A DNA stretch of 64,000 nucleotides from Actinoplanes lutulentus. GTDB taxonomy: Bacteria > Actinomycetota > Actinomycetes > Mycobacteriales > Micromonosporaceae. The notes below the pieces were generated by a model. It was not told the DNA's origin. It was given only the letters and a program-made list of their open reading frames with translations, and ran no database searches. Positions 1 through 8,712 of the stretch are shown here, piece by piece. The stretch covers positions 62,001 through 126,000 of the forward strand of contig NZ_QLMJ01000002.1 in NCBI RefSeq assembly GCF_003259845.1. Direction: 5' to 3'. Positions within the stretch are counted from its first letter, which is position 1. Each line of letters begins with the position of its first letter. The position numbers and the translations under genes are program-made.

Positions 1-284
1 GTACCCAGGGAATGAAGATCGTGGGAGACGGCCCGTTCCGCTTGCAGCTGGAGTGCGCATCGATCCAGGCGCGTGATGCGCTGCAGGCGCATCTGGCAGG
101 CAATCGGATCTACGCGCCGGTGCACTGGCGGCAGGACCGCAACCGGCTCTGGAGCGGTGACCACGAGGCGGCGGACCTGGCCGACCGGATGCTCACGCTG
201 CCGGCCGATCATCGCTGCGGACCAGGGGATTTGTCGCGGATGGCGGAGGTGGTGCGGTACTTCACGCCTGCGCTGGCGGCCTAG
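1..284 (+). CDS. C-terminal end of probable DegT-type aminotransferase (5' partial)
   Basis: The frame is open to the window edge, so the true start lies outside; the ATG at 12 is probably internal. About 94 residues are visible. The segment with NRIYAPVHW, then LADRMLTLPADHR and a closing RMAEVVRYF helix resembles the last part of DegT/DnrJ/EryC1/StrS-type PLP enzymes, where a P-[IV]-HW strand is followed by a 'lsLP..' motif. The catalytic lysine region is not in the window, so the family call rests on this tail only. It is followed by a 114-base gap holding a strong palindrome. Confidence 0.45.
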   Translation, partial: TQGMKIVGDGPFRLQLECASIQARDALQAHLAGNRIYAPVHWRQDRNRLWSGDHEAADLADRMLTLPADHRCGPGDLSRMAEVVRYFTPALAA

Positions 285-335
285 GGTCTTTCGCCGGCCT
301 TTTCGCTGGACGGCGAGGGTCGCGCGAGATCGGCG

Positions 336-369
336 GATCGGCATATCATCATTGTGTGATATGTCGATC
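336..369. promoter_or_regulatory. 34-bp near-perfect palindrome, candidate operator
   Basis: Two 13-bp arms, GATCGGCATATCA (336-348) and TGATATGTCGATC (357-369), match in inverted orientation at 12 of 13 positions around an 8-bp spacer. The element is AT-rich against a roughly 70 percent GC background and ends 30 bases before the ATG at 399. Size and symmetry fit an operator for a dimeric repressor. No regulator gene is adjacent inside the window. Confidence 0.6.
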
Positions 370-398
370 AACGCAGCGTGATCAAGGGCGGTGACCAC

Positions 399-1604
399 AT
401 GACCACCGCGCACTGGATGTCGCTCGGGCTGGCACTTTACGGCGCTCTGAGTTACGCGGTGGGATCGATCCTGCAGGCCGTCGGTGCGCAGCGCAGTCAC
501 AACACGGTGAGCACTCTCGGACATCCGCTCTACCTGGTCGGCATCGCCCTGGACATCTCCGCCTGGATCGCGGCGATGTTCGCCCTGCAGCACCTCGCGG
601 TCTACGTCGTCGAGTCGGTGCTGGCCGGCTCGCTCGCCGTCACCGCCGTGCTGGCCTGGATGTTCCTGCAGTCCAAGCTGCGCCAGGTCGACGTGCTCGC
701 GATCATCTGCACCGGCGCCGCCCTGACCACCCTCGCCATGTCGGCCGGCTCGCAGCACGAGATGGTGCCGACCTGGACGGTGCGGATCTCGTTCTGCTGC
801 GCCGCCGCCGGCATCGTCCTCCTCGGCTGGGCCGCGACCCGCATCGGCATCCCCGGCCTGATCGCCGGGGTCGGCGGCCTCTCCCTCGGCGGCGCCGCCC
901 TCACCGGCCGGGCACTGACCCTCCCGCCCGGCTCGATGGACACCTTCGGCACGGCGGTCGTCGCGATCGCCACCGAACCCCTGGTCTGGGCCCTGCTGAT
1001 CTTCCCGATCAACGGCATGATCCTGTACGCGAACGCGCTCCAGAAAGGCGACGTCGGCCGGGTCACCGCCGTGCACTGGACCGGTGAGGTCGTCGGCCCC
1101 TCGGTGATCGCGCTGACCCTGCTCGGCGACACCGTGCGCCCCGGCTGGGAACCGGCCGCCCTGCTCGCCGGCATCATCACCGTCGGCTCCGCCGTGGTGC
1201 TCGCGTCCACACCCGCCGCGACCGCGCAGGTCGCCGCCCCGGCCGGTTCCTCGGTACCGGCCGGCACGTCGCTGGCCTCGCCACCACAGTCCGGGCTGGC
1301 CCTGCTCCCGGCCGAGGCCTGGCGGCTCGCCATCCCACCGGAAGCACACTGGCCGGCGTTGCAGCCACCGCTGGTCCGTGGTTACGGGACAGTGCGCTGG
1401 TGGGGGTCGCCGACGACGCCGCAACCGTTGTGGGTGCCGCCGGACCGCTCGCTCAACGTGCCGGGTTCGCTGCCGGCCTGGGCCGGCCCGCAGCTGCCGG
1501 ATTCCCGCCCGCCGGACGAGTCCCGCCCGGCTCTGCGGCGCGCGGCCCACCGGGCGGTGCGCAGCCGGCACGCCCTGCCGTCGGGGCGCTCCAGCGCTGC
1601 CTGA
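399..1604 (+). CDS. Multi-pass membrane protein, DMT/EamA-like transporter with Pro-rich tail
   Basis: Residues 1 to about 290 form roughly nine or ten hydrophobic helices, beginning with a small-residue-rich helix (LALYGALSYAVGSILQAVG), as in drug/metabolite transporter-like proteins of actinomycetes. The last about 110 residues are soluble, rich in Pro, Ala and Arg, and look cytoplasmic and disordered. I chose ATG 399 because AAGGGCGG lies upstream and translation begins just before the first helix; an in-frame GTG at 378 is possible. The palindrome at 336-369 probably controls expression. Substrate unknown. Confidence 0.6.
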   Translation: MTTAHWMSLGLALYGALSYAVGSILQAVGAQRSHNTVSTLGHPLYLVGIALDISAWIAAMFALQHLAVYVVESVLAGSLAVTAVLAWMFLQSKLRQVDVLAIICTGAALTTLAMSAGSQHEMVPTWTVRISFCCAAAGIVLLGWAATRIGIPGLIAGVGGLSLGGAALTGRALTLPPGSMDTFGTAVVAIATEPLVWALLIFPINGMILYANALQKGDVGRVTAVHWTGEVVGPSVIALTLLGDTVRPGWEPAALLAGIITVGSAVVLASTPAATAQVAAPAGSSVPAGTSLASPPQSGLALLPAEAWRLAIPPEAHWPALQPPLVRGYGTVRWWGSPTTPQPLWVPPDRSLNVPGSLPAWAGPQLPDSRPPDESRPALRRAAHRAVRSRHALPSGRSSAA

Positions 1605-1714
1605 ACGCACGCGCTTCGCATAGATTGTCATCGATAGTCAAGTGGCTGAAGAGATGATCTTTGCTGTGTGTTCACTGTGTACGGTCACCTTCCGGATCAA
1701 TGAGAAGGGGATCG

Positions 1715-4672
1715 ATGAATCACCACACGGGGATGGCCCTTTCGCGTGCCTGGAACAGGCGCGTGAGGGGCGGTTTGTCGGCAGCAGTCGGTTTAGCGGT
1801 AGGCGTCACGGTCGGCGCGGTGCCCTCAGCGGCACAGGCGCCGGCGATGGTGCCGCCGATCATCTTCCGCGCCGGGAACGAGGATCTGGCCTCCGCGCTC
1901 GCCTCCGCCAAGCAGACCGGCGAACGCGTCCGGCTCGACGACGCGACCACCGAGACATCGGAATACTTCGCCACACCCGGCGGTGACGTCGTCGGCGTCA
2001 TCTCGTCGGGCATGGTGCGCTTCCAGCGCAACGGAACATGGGTCCCGATCGACCTGACCCTGCGGCGGCACGCCGACGGATCGGTGGCACCCGCGGAACA
2101 CCCGGACAGCCTGCGGCTATCCGGCGCCCGTACCACCGGCTCCACCGACCTCGCCTCGCTCGGCGGCGGCGTGGACAAGGTGACGATGGGCTGGCAGGGA
2201 AAGCTGCCGGAGCCCCGGCTCGAGGGCAGCAAGGCCACGTACCCGGAGGTCCGGCCCGGCGTCGACCTCGTCGTGCAGGCCACGCCGACCGGGTTCGAGC
2301 AGTTCACCGTGCTGAAGTCCGCCGCCGCGGCCAAGCGGATCACCGAGATCGCCCTGCCGCTGACCGGCCGGGGCGTCGACTCGGCCAGCGAGGACAAGCA
2401 CGGCCGGGTCCGGGTCCGCGGCGCCGACGGCGACCGCTCGGCCTTCATGCCGACCCCGCTCATGTGGGACTCCGCGAAGAACCGCCCGCCGACCCGGCAG
2501 GTCGCCGTCGACGTGGCGAACGCGTCCGCCTCCGCTTCGTCCGCTGAGCCGGCCGTGACGCTCCGGCTCAAGCCGGACCGCAAGTGGCTGAACGACCCCA
2601 AGACGGTCTACCCGGTCGTCATCGACCCGCAGATCACCCGGCTCACCACCACCGGCACCGTGACGGTCATGAAGGGTTACCCGACCGCCTGGGTCGACGC
2701 CGACTCGATCTTCGTGGGCGCCTGGGACAGCAGCCTGATCGCCCGGTCGTTCGTGACCTGGGACGCTACCGCCCTGCGTGGTCAGAAGATCAAGTCAGCG
2801 AAGGTCAACTTCGCCAGCCCGTTCGCCAGCTCCTGCGAGCCCCGGCCCTGGGAGATCTGGACCACCGACGCGCCCTCCAGCGCGTCCTCGTGGGACAGCC
2901 AGCCCGCATGGCGGTACAAGGAGTCCACGTCGACCAGCACCACGTGCGCCGACTCCTGGGTCTCCGGTGACGCGACGAACTTCTTCCAGCGCGCCGCCAC
3001 CGGCAACGTGAGCACGCCGACCATGGGCCTGCGCGCGTCCAGCGAGACCGACTACACCCAGTACAAGCAGTTCTGGTCGCGGAACTCCGGCGAGCTGGCG
3101 AAGGTTCCGTACGTCGAGGTGACCTACGCCAACCCGACCACCGGACCGGGCGTCTCGTCCACCGCGTACCGCGAGGAGTACTGGGCGGGCAACGCCGGCG
3201 TCGCCGGCTCGTTCACCTTCACCCAGCCGACCGGGCTCAAGGCCGCCGCGTTCCTGTACGGCCTCAACGTCAACCCGCCCACCACCGTGGTGACCGCCAC
3301 CACGAGCGGAACGGCCACCGTCAACGTCACGCCGGCCACGACCGGCGTGCAGACGCTGTACGTCCGGTCGCGGGACTCCGCCGGAGTGCTCTCCGCGGTG
3401 ACCGCGTACCAGTTCGGCGTCGGCGACGGGGTCAACGCGATCGGGTACCGGCCGGAACGGACCATGACCGCCGCGGAGATCACCGCGCAGGCCCAGCTGG
3501 TGCCGCTCGCCAAACAGTTCCTGCAGAACCGGGCCAACGAGATCACCGGCCACTACGACAACACGGCCGGCATCCCGATGTGGAACAGCGAGGCCTCGCT
3601 GGCCGTCGTCTCCGCCGCGGAACTGCAGTACGAGGGCGACACCCTGCTGATGGACAACCTCGACTACGAGGTCTCCACGGTCAGCTCCGACACCGGCATG
3701 GTGCAGATCTCCGGGAACCAGGCCAACCTCTGGCTCCGCGAGGAGACGTCGCTGGCGATGCCTTCCGACGATGCCGAGACCGCGTACGGGCACTCCGCCG
3801 ACCGGGCCTTCGTCTTCGTGCGCAGCGGCACCACCTGGGCGCTGGCCGACCAGCGCCTGGTCGCCCTGGGTGCGGTGGCGCCGCTGACCGAGCCGATGGG
3901 CGAGTTCGAACCGGTGCTGGACGGCCTCATGCCGGAGGGCGAGCCCGCCCCGGAACCCGGCGGCGAGATCGACTACAACTTCGGCACCACTGAGCCGACC
4001 ACCGACGAGCCGGCCACCGAGGAGCCGGCCGAGTCCAGCAGCGACGGCAGCGACCCGATCTGGGACGGCGAGAAGGTCGACGGCGAGTTCTCCGAGAGCA
4101 GTGGTTTCACCACGGCCGGGTACTCGACCGCGGCGGCGAAGTCCTCCGGCATGGTCCTCGCCGGAACCATCCCCAAGGGGCTCTGCTACTCGTGCATGGT
4201 GACCTATGCCCGTAAGTGGGCCATGGGCTTCAACCCCGGGTACCGGATCACCAAGGTGAAGGACAAGAACGGCAAGAAGGTGGAAGCCGACTGCACCAAC
4301 TTCGTCTCGCAGGTGATGCAGGCCGGCAAGTGGAAGGAAGACTCGGGCTGGTACCAGAGCAACGGCAACTGGTGGTACACCAAGGCCAACCAGACCTGGA
4401 CCTGGGGCGGCGCGAACAACTTCTCGAAGTTCGTACCGAAGCGCACCCAGAACATCTCCTCCATCTGGAAAGCGGGCCCGGGTGACATCATCCAGGCCGA
4501 CTGGACCGGTGATGGCACGATCGACCACACCATGGTCGTGACCAAGACCGACCAGTACGACGTGTACGTCACCGGCCACACGAACGCGATCAAGGACAAG
4601 CCGATGAGCAAGATCACGCGGGATGCGAGGGCGAGGAACTCGCGGGTCAAGTTCTACGCCTACCGGACCTAA
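1715..4672 (+). CDS. Large secreted protein with DNRLRE-like region and C-terminal amidase-type domain
   Basis: The 985-residue product starts at ATG 1715, preceded by GAGAAGGGG; the upstream in-frame ATG at 1661 would put a polar stretch before the signal. A signal peptide (Arg pair, then GLAVGVTVGAV) ends near residue 41. The middle holds a beta-rich region resembling DNRLRE domains of secreted actinobacterial proteins (FVTWDATALRGQKIKSAKV and following). An acidic Glu/Pro/Thr linker then precedes the last about 170 residues, which match the putative amidase domain (Amidase_6): DCTNFVSQ supplies the candidate catalytic Cys and DHTMVV the His. It probably acts on cell-wall or extracellular amides. 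Twelve bases separate it from the next gene, so the two are likely co-expressed. Confidence 0.7.
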   Translation: MNHHTGMALSRAWNRRVRGGLSAAVGLAVGVTVGAVPSAAQAPAMVPPIIFRAGNEDLASALASAKQTGERVRLDDATTETSEYFATPGGDVVGVISSGMVRFQRNGTWVPIDLTLRRHADGSVAPAEHPDSLRLSGARTTGSTDLASLGGGVDKVTMGWQGKLPEPRLEGSKATYPEVRPGVDLVVQATPTGFEQFTVLKSAAAAKRITEIALPLTGRGVDSASEDKHGRVRVRGADGDRSAFMPTPLMWDSAKNRPPTRQVAVDVANASASASSAEPAVTLRLKPDRKWLNDPKTVYPVVIDPQITRLTTTGTVTVMKGYPTAWVDADSIFVGAWDSSLIARSFVTWDATALRGQKIKSAKVNFASPFASSCEPRPWEIWTTDAPSSASSWDSQPAWRYKESTSTSTTCADSWVSGDATNFFQRAATGNVSTPTMGLRASSETDYTQYKQFWSRNSGELAKVPYVEVTYANPTTGPGVSSTAYREEYWAGNAGVAGSFTFTQPTGLKAAAFLYGLNVNPPTTVVTATTSGTATVNVTPATTGVQTLYVRSRDSAGVLSAVTAYQFGVGDGVNAIGYRPERTMTAAEITAQAQLVPLAKQFLQNRANEITGHYDNTAGIPMWNSEASLAVVSAAELQYEGDTLLMDNLDYEVSTVSSDTGMVQISGNQANLWLREETSLAMPSDDAETAYGHSADRAFVFVRSGTTWALADQRLVALGAVAPLTEPMGEFEPVLDGLMPEGEPAPEPGGEIDYNFGTTEPTTDEPATEEPAESSSDGSDPIWDGEKVDGEFSESSGFTTAGYSTAAAKSSGMVLAGTIPKGLCYSCMVTYARKWAMGFNPGYRITKVKDKNGKKVEADCTNFVSQVMQAGKWKEDSGWYQSNGNWWYTKANQTWTWGGANNFSKFVPKRTQNISSIWKAGPGDIIQADWTGDGTIDHTMVVTKTDQYDVYVTGHTNAIKDKPMSKITRDARARNSRVKFYAYRT

Positions 4673-4683
4673 GGAGATCGATC

Positions 4684-5184
4684 ATGGCGACCACAACCCG
4701 GTCCGTCTCCGCCGTGCTCGTGGTCGCGGCGATCGCCGCGACGGCGTTCTGGTTCCTCAAGGACAGCGGCGAACAGCCACTCGACGAGGCGTTCCAGGCC
4801 GAGCTGATCACGCGAGTGACCCCGCTCGTCGAGGAGCAGATCACGGAGACCTGGTCGTCCGGCGCCGGTCGGATGGCCTGCGCCGTACGCCCGGTCGGTG
4901 TCGAACCGGCGTCCGCCGCCACGATCACCGAGGTGACGACCGTGTACGCCTGGGCCAGGTGTGACACCCGCACAGCCGAAGGATCAGGGACCGTGACTCC
5001 GGTCGCGGTGCACCTGACCCCGGCCGGGCGGGTCGAAGCACCCACCGACGCGCAGTGGGATGCGGGCGAGGCCGGGGAGATGTTCCCGGAGCGCCTGCAC
5101 GACGATCTGCTCGAAGGGCGGACCGCGGAGATGGACGCCGCGCTGGAGACGGCGTTGCGGGAGCGGATCCGCGAGCTCTCCTGA
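4684..5184 (+). CDS. Small membrane-anchored or secreted protein, unknown
   Basis: A 166-residue protein with one N-terminal hydrophobic segment (VSAVLVVAAIAATAFWFL) followed by an extracytoplasmic acidic domain with two Cys (GRMACAV and WARCDT) that could form a disulfide. AAGGAG precedes the ATG at ideal spacing, and the start is 12 bases after the amidase-type gene. The shared transcript ends at a strong hairpin at 5193-5228. It may be a partner or inhibitor of the upstream secreted protein, but no family was recognised. Confidence 0.6.
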   Translation: MATTTRSVSAVLVVAAIAATAFWFLKDSGEQPLDEAFQAELITRVTPLVEEQITETWSSGAGRMACAVRPVGVEPASAATITEVTTVYAWARCDTRTAEGSGTVTPVAVHLTPAGRVEAPTDAQWDAGEAGEMFPERLHDDLLEGRTAEMDAALETALRERIRELS

Positions 5185-5192
5185 GTTTCATC

Positions 5193-5228
5193 GCGGTGCC
5201 GGCCAGGGTTGGCCGGCACCGCGTTTTT
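5193..5228 (+). terminator. Rho-independent terminator
   Basis: A perfect 13-bp stem (5193-5205 with 5210-5222) with a 4-nt loop is followed by G and five T. It lies 9 bases after the stop of the gene ending at 5184. Confidence 0.9.
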
Positions 5229-5318
5229 CTCGGCCTTGTTTTGTGTCGGGTTCACTTTGTGCCGAGTTTCAGCGGATCGATGACCGTGGTTGCCGGTCGG
5301 CGTTAGCATCGGGTCACC

Positions 5319-5738
5319 ATGGAACTCCACTGGTGGACCATCGAGGTTCTGGACGGCGCGCATCAATCAGCGGCGCGCTGGCAGGACTCCTATGCCAACG
5401 TTCTGGTCGAGGCGGCCATCAGCCACGGGGCTTACGAGTGGACGTGGCACCGGCAGCCCTGGGGCCTGATCTTCGAGATCGGCTTCCGTGGTGATGACCG
5501 CTGGACGTCGTTCCGCGACCTGCCGGCGGTCCGCGCGGCCCTCGACGCGGTTCCCGACCCGATCAACGGCCTGCTGATCTATCCAGGCCGGGGCGGTAAC
5601 TCGGGGCGTGTGTTGCCACGACGCCCTCGCCCGCAGGCCGGCGCCGGCGCGGCACCTCTCCCGGAGGAACCGGTCCGACAGCGGGTGGTCCTGGCCGTGA
5701 GCGCACCGGCCCCGACCCGAGGCGGCGTGGCCGCCTGA
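5319..5738 (+). CDS. Hypothetical protein
   Basis: A 139-residue protein. The first about 90 residues look folded: Trp-rich (MELHWWTIEVLDG, YEWTWHRQPWGLIFEIGF), with alternating helix and strand. The last 50 residues are Pro/Ala/Arg-rich and look disordered. No signal peptide or membrane segment. It stands alone after a terminator; the ATG at 5319 lacks a strong ribosome site. No function assigned. Confidence 0.5.
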   Translation: MELHWWTIEVLDGAHQSAARWQDSYANVLVEAAISHGAYEWTWHRQPWGLIFEIGFRGDDRWTSFRDLPAVRAALDAVPDPINGLLIYPGRGGNSGRVLPRRPRPQAGAGAAPLPEEPVRQRVVLAVSAPAPTRGGVAA

Positions 5739-5752
5739 CCCGGCCGACTCTA

Positions 5753-5821
5753 GCCGCTGCTCGATAGACGAAACCGCCGCTGCTCGATAGACAAAGCCGC
5801 CGCCGGTCCATGGGCGAAGCC
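5753..5821. repeat. Three tandem 23-bp units
   Basis: Units begin at 5753, 5776 and 5799, each opening GCCGC and closing GAARCC or AAGCC. The first two differ at two positions; the third is more diverged. The array sits in a 359-base gap (5739-6097) between genes. There are no spacers between units, so it is not CRISPR. Confidence 0.75.
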
Positions 5822-5901
5822 GCCGCGAACGGCCAAACCTCGCGGTGTGTGTTGAGTTGGGGTGCGAATTGGACCCTGAATCGACACGCTGCTTCTGAGC
5901 T

Positions 5902-5958
5902 GCGCGATCTTGGGCCGTGGGTCACGTCGGGATGTGGTTGGGGGACCAAGATTGCGGC
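5902..5958. repeat. Imperfect dyad with GATCTTG core (copy 1)
   Basis: Left arm GCGCGATCTTGGGCC (5902-5916) and right arm GGACCAAGATTGCGGC (5943-5958) pair with a few mismatches. The core recurs in dyads near 11.7, 12.1 and 32.1 kb. All lie between genes. Confidence 0.5.
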
Positions 5959-6097
5959 GGCGGACATGGTGGGACGCCATGGTTTTGGGCTAGGTTCCTA
6001 GGATGACCTAGCGTTGGCATGTCGGGTACAGGGCGGGACTGAACGGCTGCACTATGGACGGCGTAGACCCCAGGGAAGAGACTGGAAGGCGGGGGCT

Positions 6098-6607
6098 ATG
6101 GCTTTCTACGGTGACCCGGACGAGTTGGATCGGCTTGCTGCCGAGCTGCGGGGTAAGGCCGCCCGCATCCGGAACGACGCGGCTGAGCACGAAGCACGCG
6201 GGCACACGGCCCGGTGGGTCTCCGACGCGGCTGCGGCTTATCGGCAGCAGCTTTCCCGGGACCGTGCGGAGACCGAGCGCCGGGCCGGGGAGATCGAGCA
6301 TGCGGCGGCGTTGCTCGCCGCGCACGCCGATGAGGTACGCGAGACTCTCGCCGCCATCGCCCGGATCGAGAAGCAGATCACCGACTGGGTGTCCGACCAA
6401 CGCCGATCTTTGATGGGCACGATCGACTCCGCAGCGGACAAGGTCACCGGCGCCGTCGACAAGGTCACCGGTGCCGTCGACCAGGTCGCGGACACCGCCG
6501 GGGGAGCGCTGCGCCGGGTGGTGGACTGGGCGGACGACCTTCCCGAGCCCGGCGACGTGCGCTGGCTCGAGGTCGGCCGCCTGATGAACAGGCAGGGCGC
6601 GCTGTGA
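6098..6607 (+). CDS. WXG100-like helical protein of a type VII-like accessory operon
   Basis: A 169-residue, nearly all-helical protein beginning MAFYGDPDELDRLAAEL. It contains a central ARWVSDAAAAYRQQL segment resembling the W-x-x-x-A/F-x-x-Y helix turn of WXG100 or type VII secretion substrates. A coiled region follows, then a Val/Lys/Ala repeat (DKVTGAVDKVTGAVDQV). ATG 6098 was chosen because residues upstream in the frame look non-coding. It is first of four tightly packed genes. Confidence 0.5.
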   Translation: MAFYGDPDELDRLAAELRGKAARIRNDAAEHEARGHTARWVSDAAAAYRQQLSRDRAETERRAGEIEHAAALLAAHADEVRETLAAIARIEKQITDWVSDQRRSLMGTIDSAADKVTGAVDKVTGAVDQVADTAGGALRRVVDWADDLPEPGDVRWLEVGRLMNRQGAL

Positions 6608-6670
6608 CCGGCAGGCGGATCGTGAACTCAAGGGGCGCGCTGTGACCGCGCGGCGGATTGTGCTCAGTCA
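6595..6670. repeat. 38-bp tandem duplication across a gene junction
   Basis: Copy 1 (6595-6632) and copy 2 (6633-6670) share GGGCGCGCTGTGACCG and GGCGGAT-GTG. Copy 1 holds the stop of the upstream gene; copy 2 holds the GTG start of the downstream gene at 6642. Between them remains a vestigial frame, from GTG 6604 to the TGA at 6643, that mimics the start of the downstream gene. Confidence 0.75.
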
Positions 6671-7364
6671 TGGGGAGATGGCTGCTCTCGTGGAGCGGGC
6701 CGGTGTGACGCTGCCGCCGGGGCTGGTTCCGGAGGATGCCGCTCCGAAAGAGCGGGAGTGGACCCCCGAAGAGGAACAGGCACTCGCCGTCAACGTCGCC
6801 GTTCTTGCGAAACCCGTCGTTGCGGTTCGCATCGAGACCGCTGTGCCGGGGCGGGTCCTGCGTGGACTGTTCAGCGTTTCCGGCAATCTTGGCGCCAGTC
6901 TCTTCCCGCTCGCTGGGGAGGCTGTGGAGCTGTCACTGTTCAACGCTACCGATCTCGGGCGTGAGCTGCTGCGGGCCGTGCCCGAGCCGGCTGACCTCGG
7001 TGGGAACTCCGTACAGTTCGCCTTGAATCCCGGCACGAGTGAACCGCTGACCGGGACCGTCGACCTGGCGGATCTGGCATGGCATCCCTGGATGCCGCCG
7101 CACGGTGACGAGCTCGCCGACCGTGCCCGCACGCAGACCCGGGGCAGCCTGTCCGCCCTGATCACCGGCCGTGCTCCGGACGGCGGGGTGCTCGCGGGGC
7201 AGGTGGCCTGGCTGCTCACCGGCACCCGGTGGACGGGGCTGCGGCCGATACCGGACGGCGACGGTACCCGGCAGGTCACGCTCGAGCCGGTGGACCGCGC
7301 CGACTTCCCGACCTGGGTGGCGCCACACCTCACTGCCGTCCTGGAGGCCGGCGGTGCCTCCTGA
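6642..7364 (+). CDS. EspG-like protein, possible ESX secretion-associated factor
   Basis: A 240-residue soluble protein starting at GTG 6642 (VTARRIVLSHGEMAAL). Mixed alpha/beta sequence with PGRVLRGLFSVSGNLGASL and a C-terminal WTGLRPIPDGDG, TRQVTLEPVDRADF pattern recalls the EspG family, cytosolic chaperones of ESX substrates. The assignment is supported more by the WXG-like neighbour than by any signature residue. Its 3' end overlaps the start of the next gene by 11 bases. Confidence 0.45.
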   Translation: MTARRIVLSHGEMAALVERAGVTLPPGLVPEDAAPKEREWTPEEEQALAVNVAVLAKPVVAVRIETAVPGRVLRGLFSVSGNLGASLFPLAGEAVELSLFNATDLGRELLRAVPEPADLGGNSVQFALNPGTSEPLTGTVDLADLAWHPWMPPHGDELADRARTQTRGSLSALITGRAPDGGVLAGQVAWLLTGTRWTGLRPIPDGDGTRQVTLEPVDRADFPTWVAPHLTAVLEAGGAS

Positions 7365-8712
7365 AAACGGAACTGAAACCCGGATCGCCGGCGGCGCGGG
7401 CGGGGTCGACGCCGACTACGACGACATGTTCACCCTCGCGGACAGCAGTGACGACCTGGCGTTCGCCCTCGGCCGGATCAGCGGCGAGTGCCACGCCGTC
7501 GCGGCCGACCCCGACCTGCTGGCCTCGGCGGCGCTTGCTCCGGTCTCGGCGGCCCGGTTCACCGGCGCGCTGCTCGCCGCCCTCGACGGGCCGGACGGGC
7601 TGACCGCGCAGGCGGCGGTGTTCGGGGTGCGGGCGCTCGGGCTGCGTACCGCGGTGGCGAGCTATGAGGCGACCGACCGCGCGCAGGCCGCGATGATCGA
7701 CGCGGTGCTGTTCACCGGCGGGCTCGCCGCTCCGATCGTGCTGCCGGTCGCGATCACCGCGGCCGGGCTGTTCGCGGTCACCCACCCGGAAGTGGTGATG
7801 GACCCGCCGGACATTCAGGAACTGCTCACGAACCATCCGGGGACGGTCGACGCCGTGGTCGGCGCCGGACCGGGATTGCTCAGCTGGCTGCCGGGGGTCG
7901 GCGTCACCGACGTGCCGGGTGCGGCCGACCTGATCGCGAACCTGTATCCGGACGGGCGGCACACGGTCACTGATGTGGGTGTGGACGCGAATCCGCGTAC
8001 CCAAGATCCTCCGGCCGGGATCGGTGACCTGATCGACGGCCTGGACCACCGCAATGGTGAGGTGAGCGGAGGCGAACCGGATCAGATCGACGTGCGGGTG
8101 ATCACCGCGGCGGACGGGACGCGGTCGTTCGTGGTCGACATTCCGGGGACGAAGGACTGGAACGGGCCTCTGGAACACAATCCGGAGCTCAACGATCTCG
8201 GCACCAACCTGCACGTTCTCGCCGGTGACGTGAGTACGCGGGAGCATGCGATCGCCGAGGCGCTGCGGCAGGCGGGCGCGTCCGGCACCGATCCGGTCAT
8301 GCTGATCGGGCATTCGCAGGGCGGCATGGTGGCGGCGCAGGCCGCGCACGATCACGGCAGCGGTACGTTCGACTTCAACGTGACGCACGTGGTGACCGCC
8401 GGTTCCCCGGTGGGCCGCATCGACGTGCCGGGTGACGTGCAGGTTCTCTCGCTGGAGAACCGGCACGACATCGTCCCGCACCTCGACGCGGCGGCGAACC
8501 CGGACCGGGCGAACTGGACGACGGTGACGTTCGCGAACCAGCACGGCACGATCGGCGAGGACCATTCGACGAGCGTCTCCTACCTGCCGGCCGCGCGGGA
8601 TCTGGATGCCAGCAGCGACCCGTCGATCGTGGCATTCCGGGAGAGTGCCGAAAAATACCTCAGCGGGGATCAGGTGGAGAACCGCGTCTACGAGCTGACG
8701 AGAGTGCCATGA
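7354..8712 (+). CDS. Alpha/beta hydrolase with long helical N-terminal region
   Basis: A 452-residue protein. GTG 7354 was chosen because GGAGG lies 6 bases upstream inside the previous gene. Residues 1-230 are helical with one hydrophobic segment (IVLPVAITAAGLFAV) that may insert in the membrane. The C-terminal half is an alpha/beta hydrolase: IPGTKDW is a candidate oxyanion region, GHSQGG is the nucleophile elbow with the catalytic Ser, and later Asp and His (NRHDIVPHLD, GEDHS) are candidate triad members. It resembles the lipase-like domains attached to type VII or PE/PPE systems. It is translationally coupled to the preceding gene and to a lipoprotein that follows. Confidence 0.65.
   Translation: MPPENGTETRIAGGAGGVDADYDDMFTLADSSDDLAFALGRISGECHAVAADPDLLASAALAPVSAARFTGALLAALDGPDGLTAQAAVFGVRALGLRTAVASYEATDRAQAAMIDAVLFTGGLAAPIVLPVAITAAGLFAVTHPEVVMDPPDIQELLTNHPGTVDAVVGAGPGLLSWLPGVGVTDVPGAADLIANLYPDGRHTVTDVGVDANPRTQDPPAGIGDLIDGLDHRNGEVSGGEPDQIDVRVITAADGTRSFVVDIPGTKDWNGPLEHNPELNDLGTNLHVLAGDVSTREHAIAEALRQAGASGTDPVMLIGHSQGGMVAAQAAHDHGSGTFDFNVTHVVTAGSPVGRIDVPGDVQVLSLENRHDIVPHLDAAANPDRANWTTVTFANQHGTIGEDHSTSVSYLPAARDLDASSDPSIVAFRESAEKYLSGDQVENRVYELTRVP

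Noticed and set aside
2795..4579. Long open frame antisense to the secreted amidase-type gene
   Set aside because: Third-position GC forces antisense frames open; the sequence is Val/Gly/Arg/His-biased with no domain, while the sense frame has a signal peptide and recognised domains.
5753..5821. Possible CRISPR array
   Set aside because: The units are contiguous without spacers and no cas genes are nearby; a simple tandem repeat explains it.
5810..6001. 63-codon plus-strand frame in the gap before the WXG-like gene
   Set aside because: It overlaps the repeat and dyad, has no ribosome site and no family resemblance.
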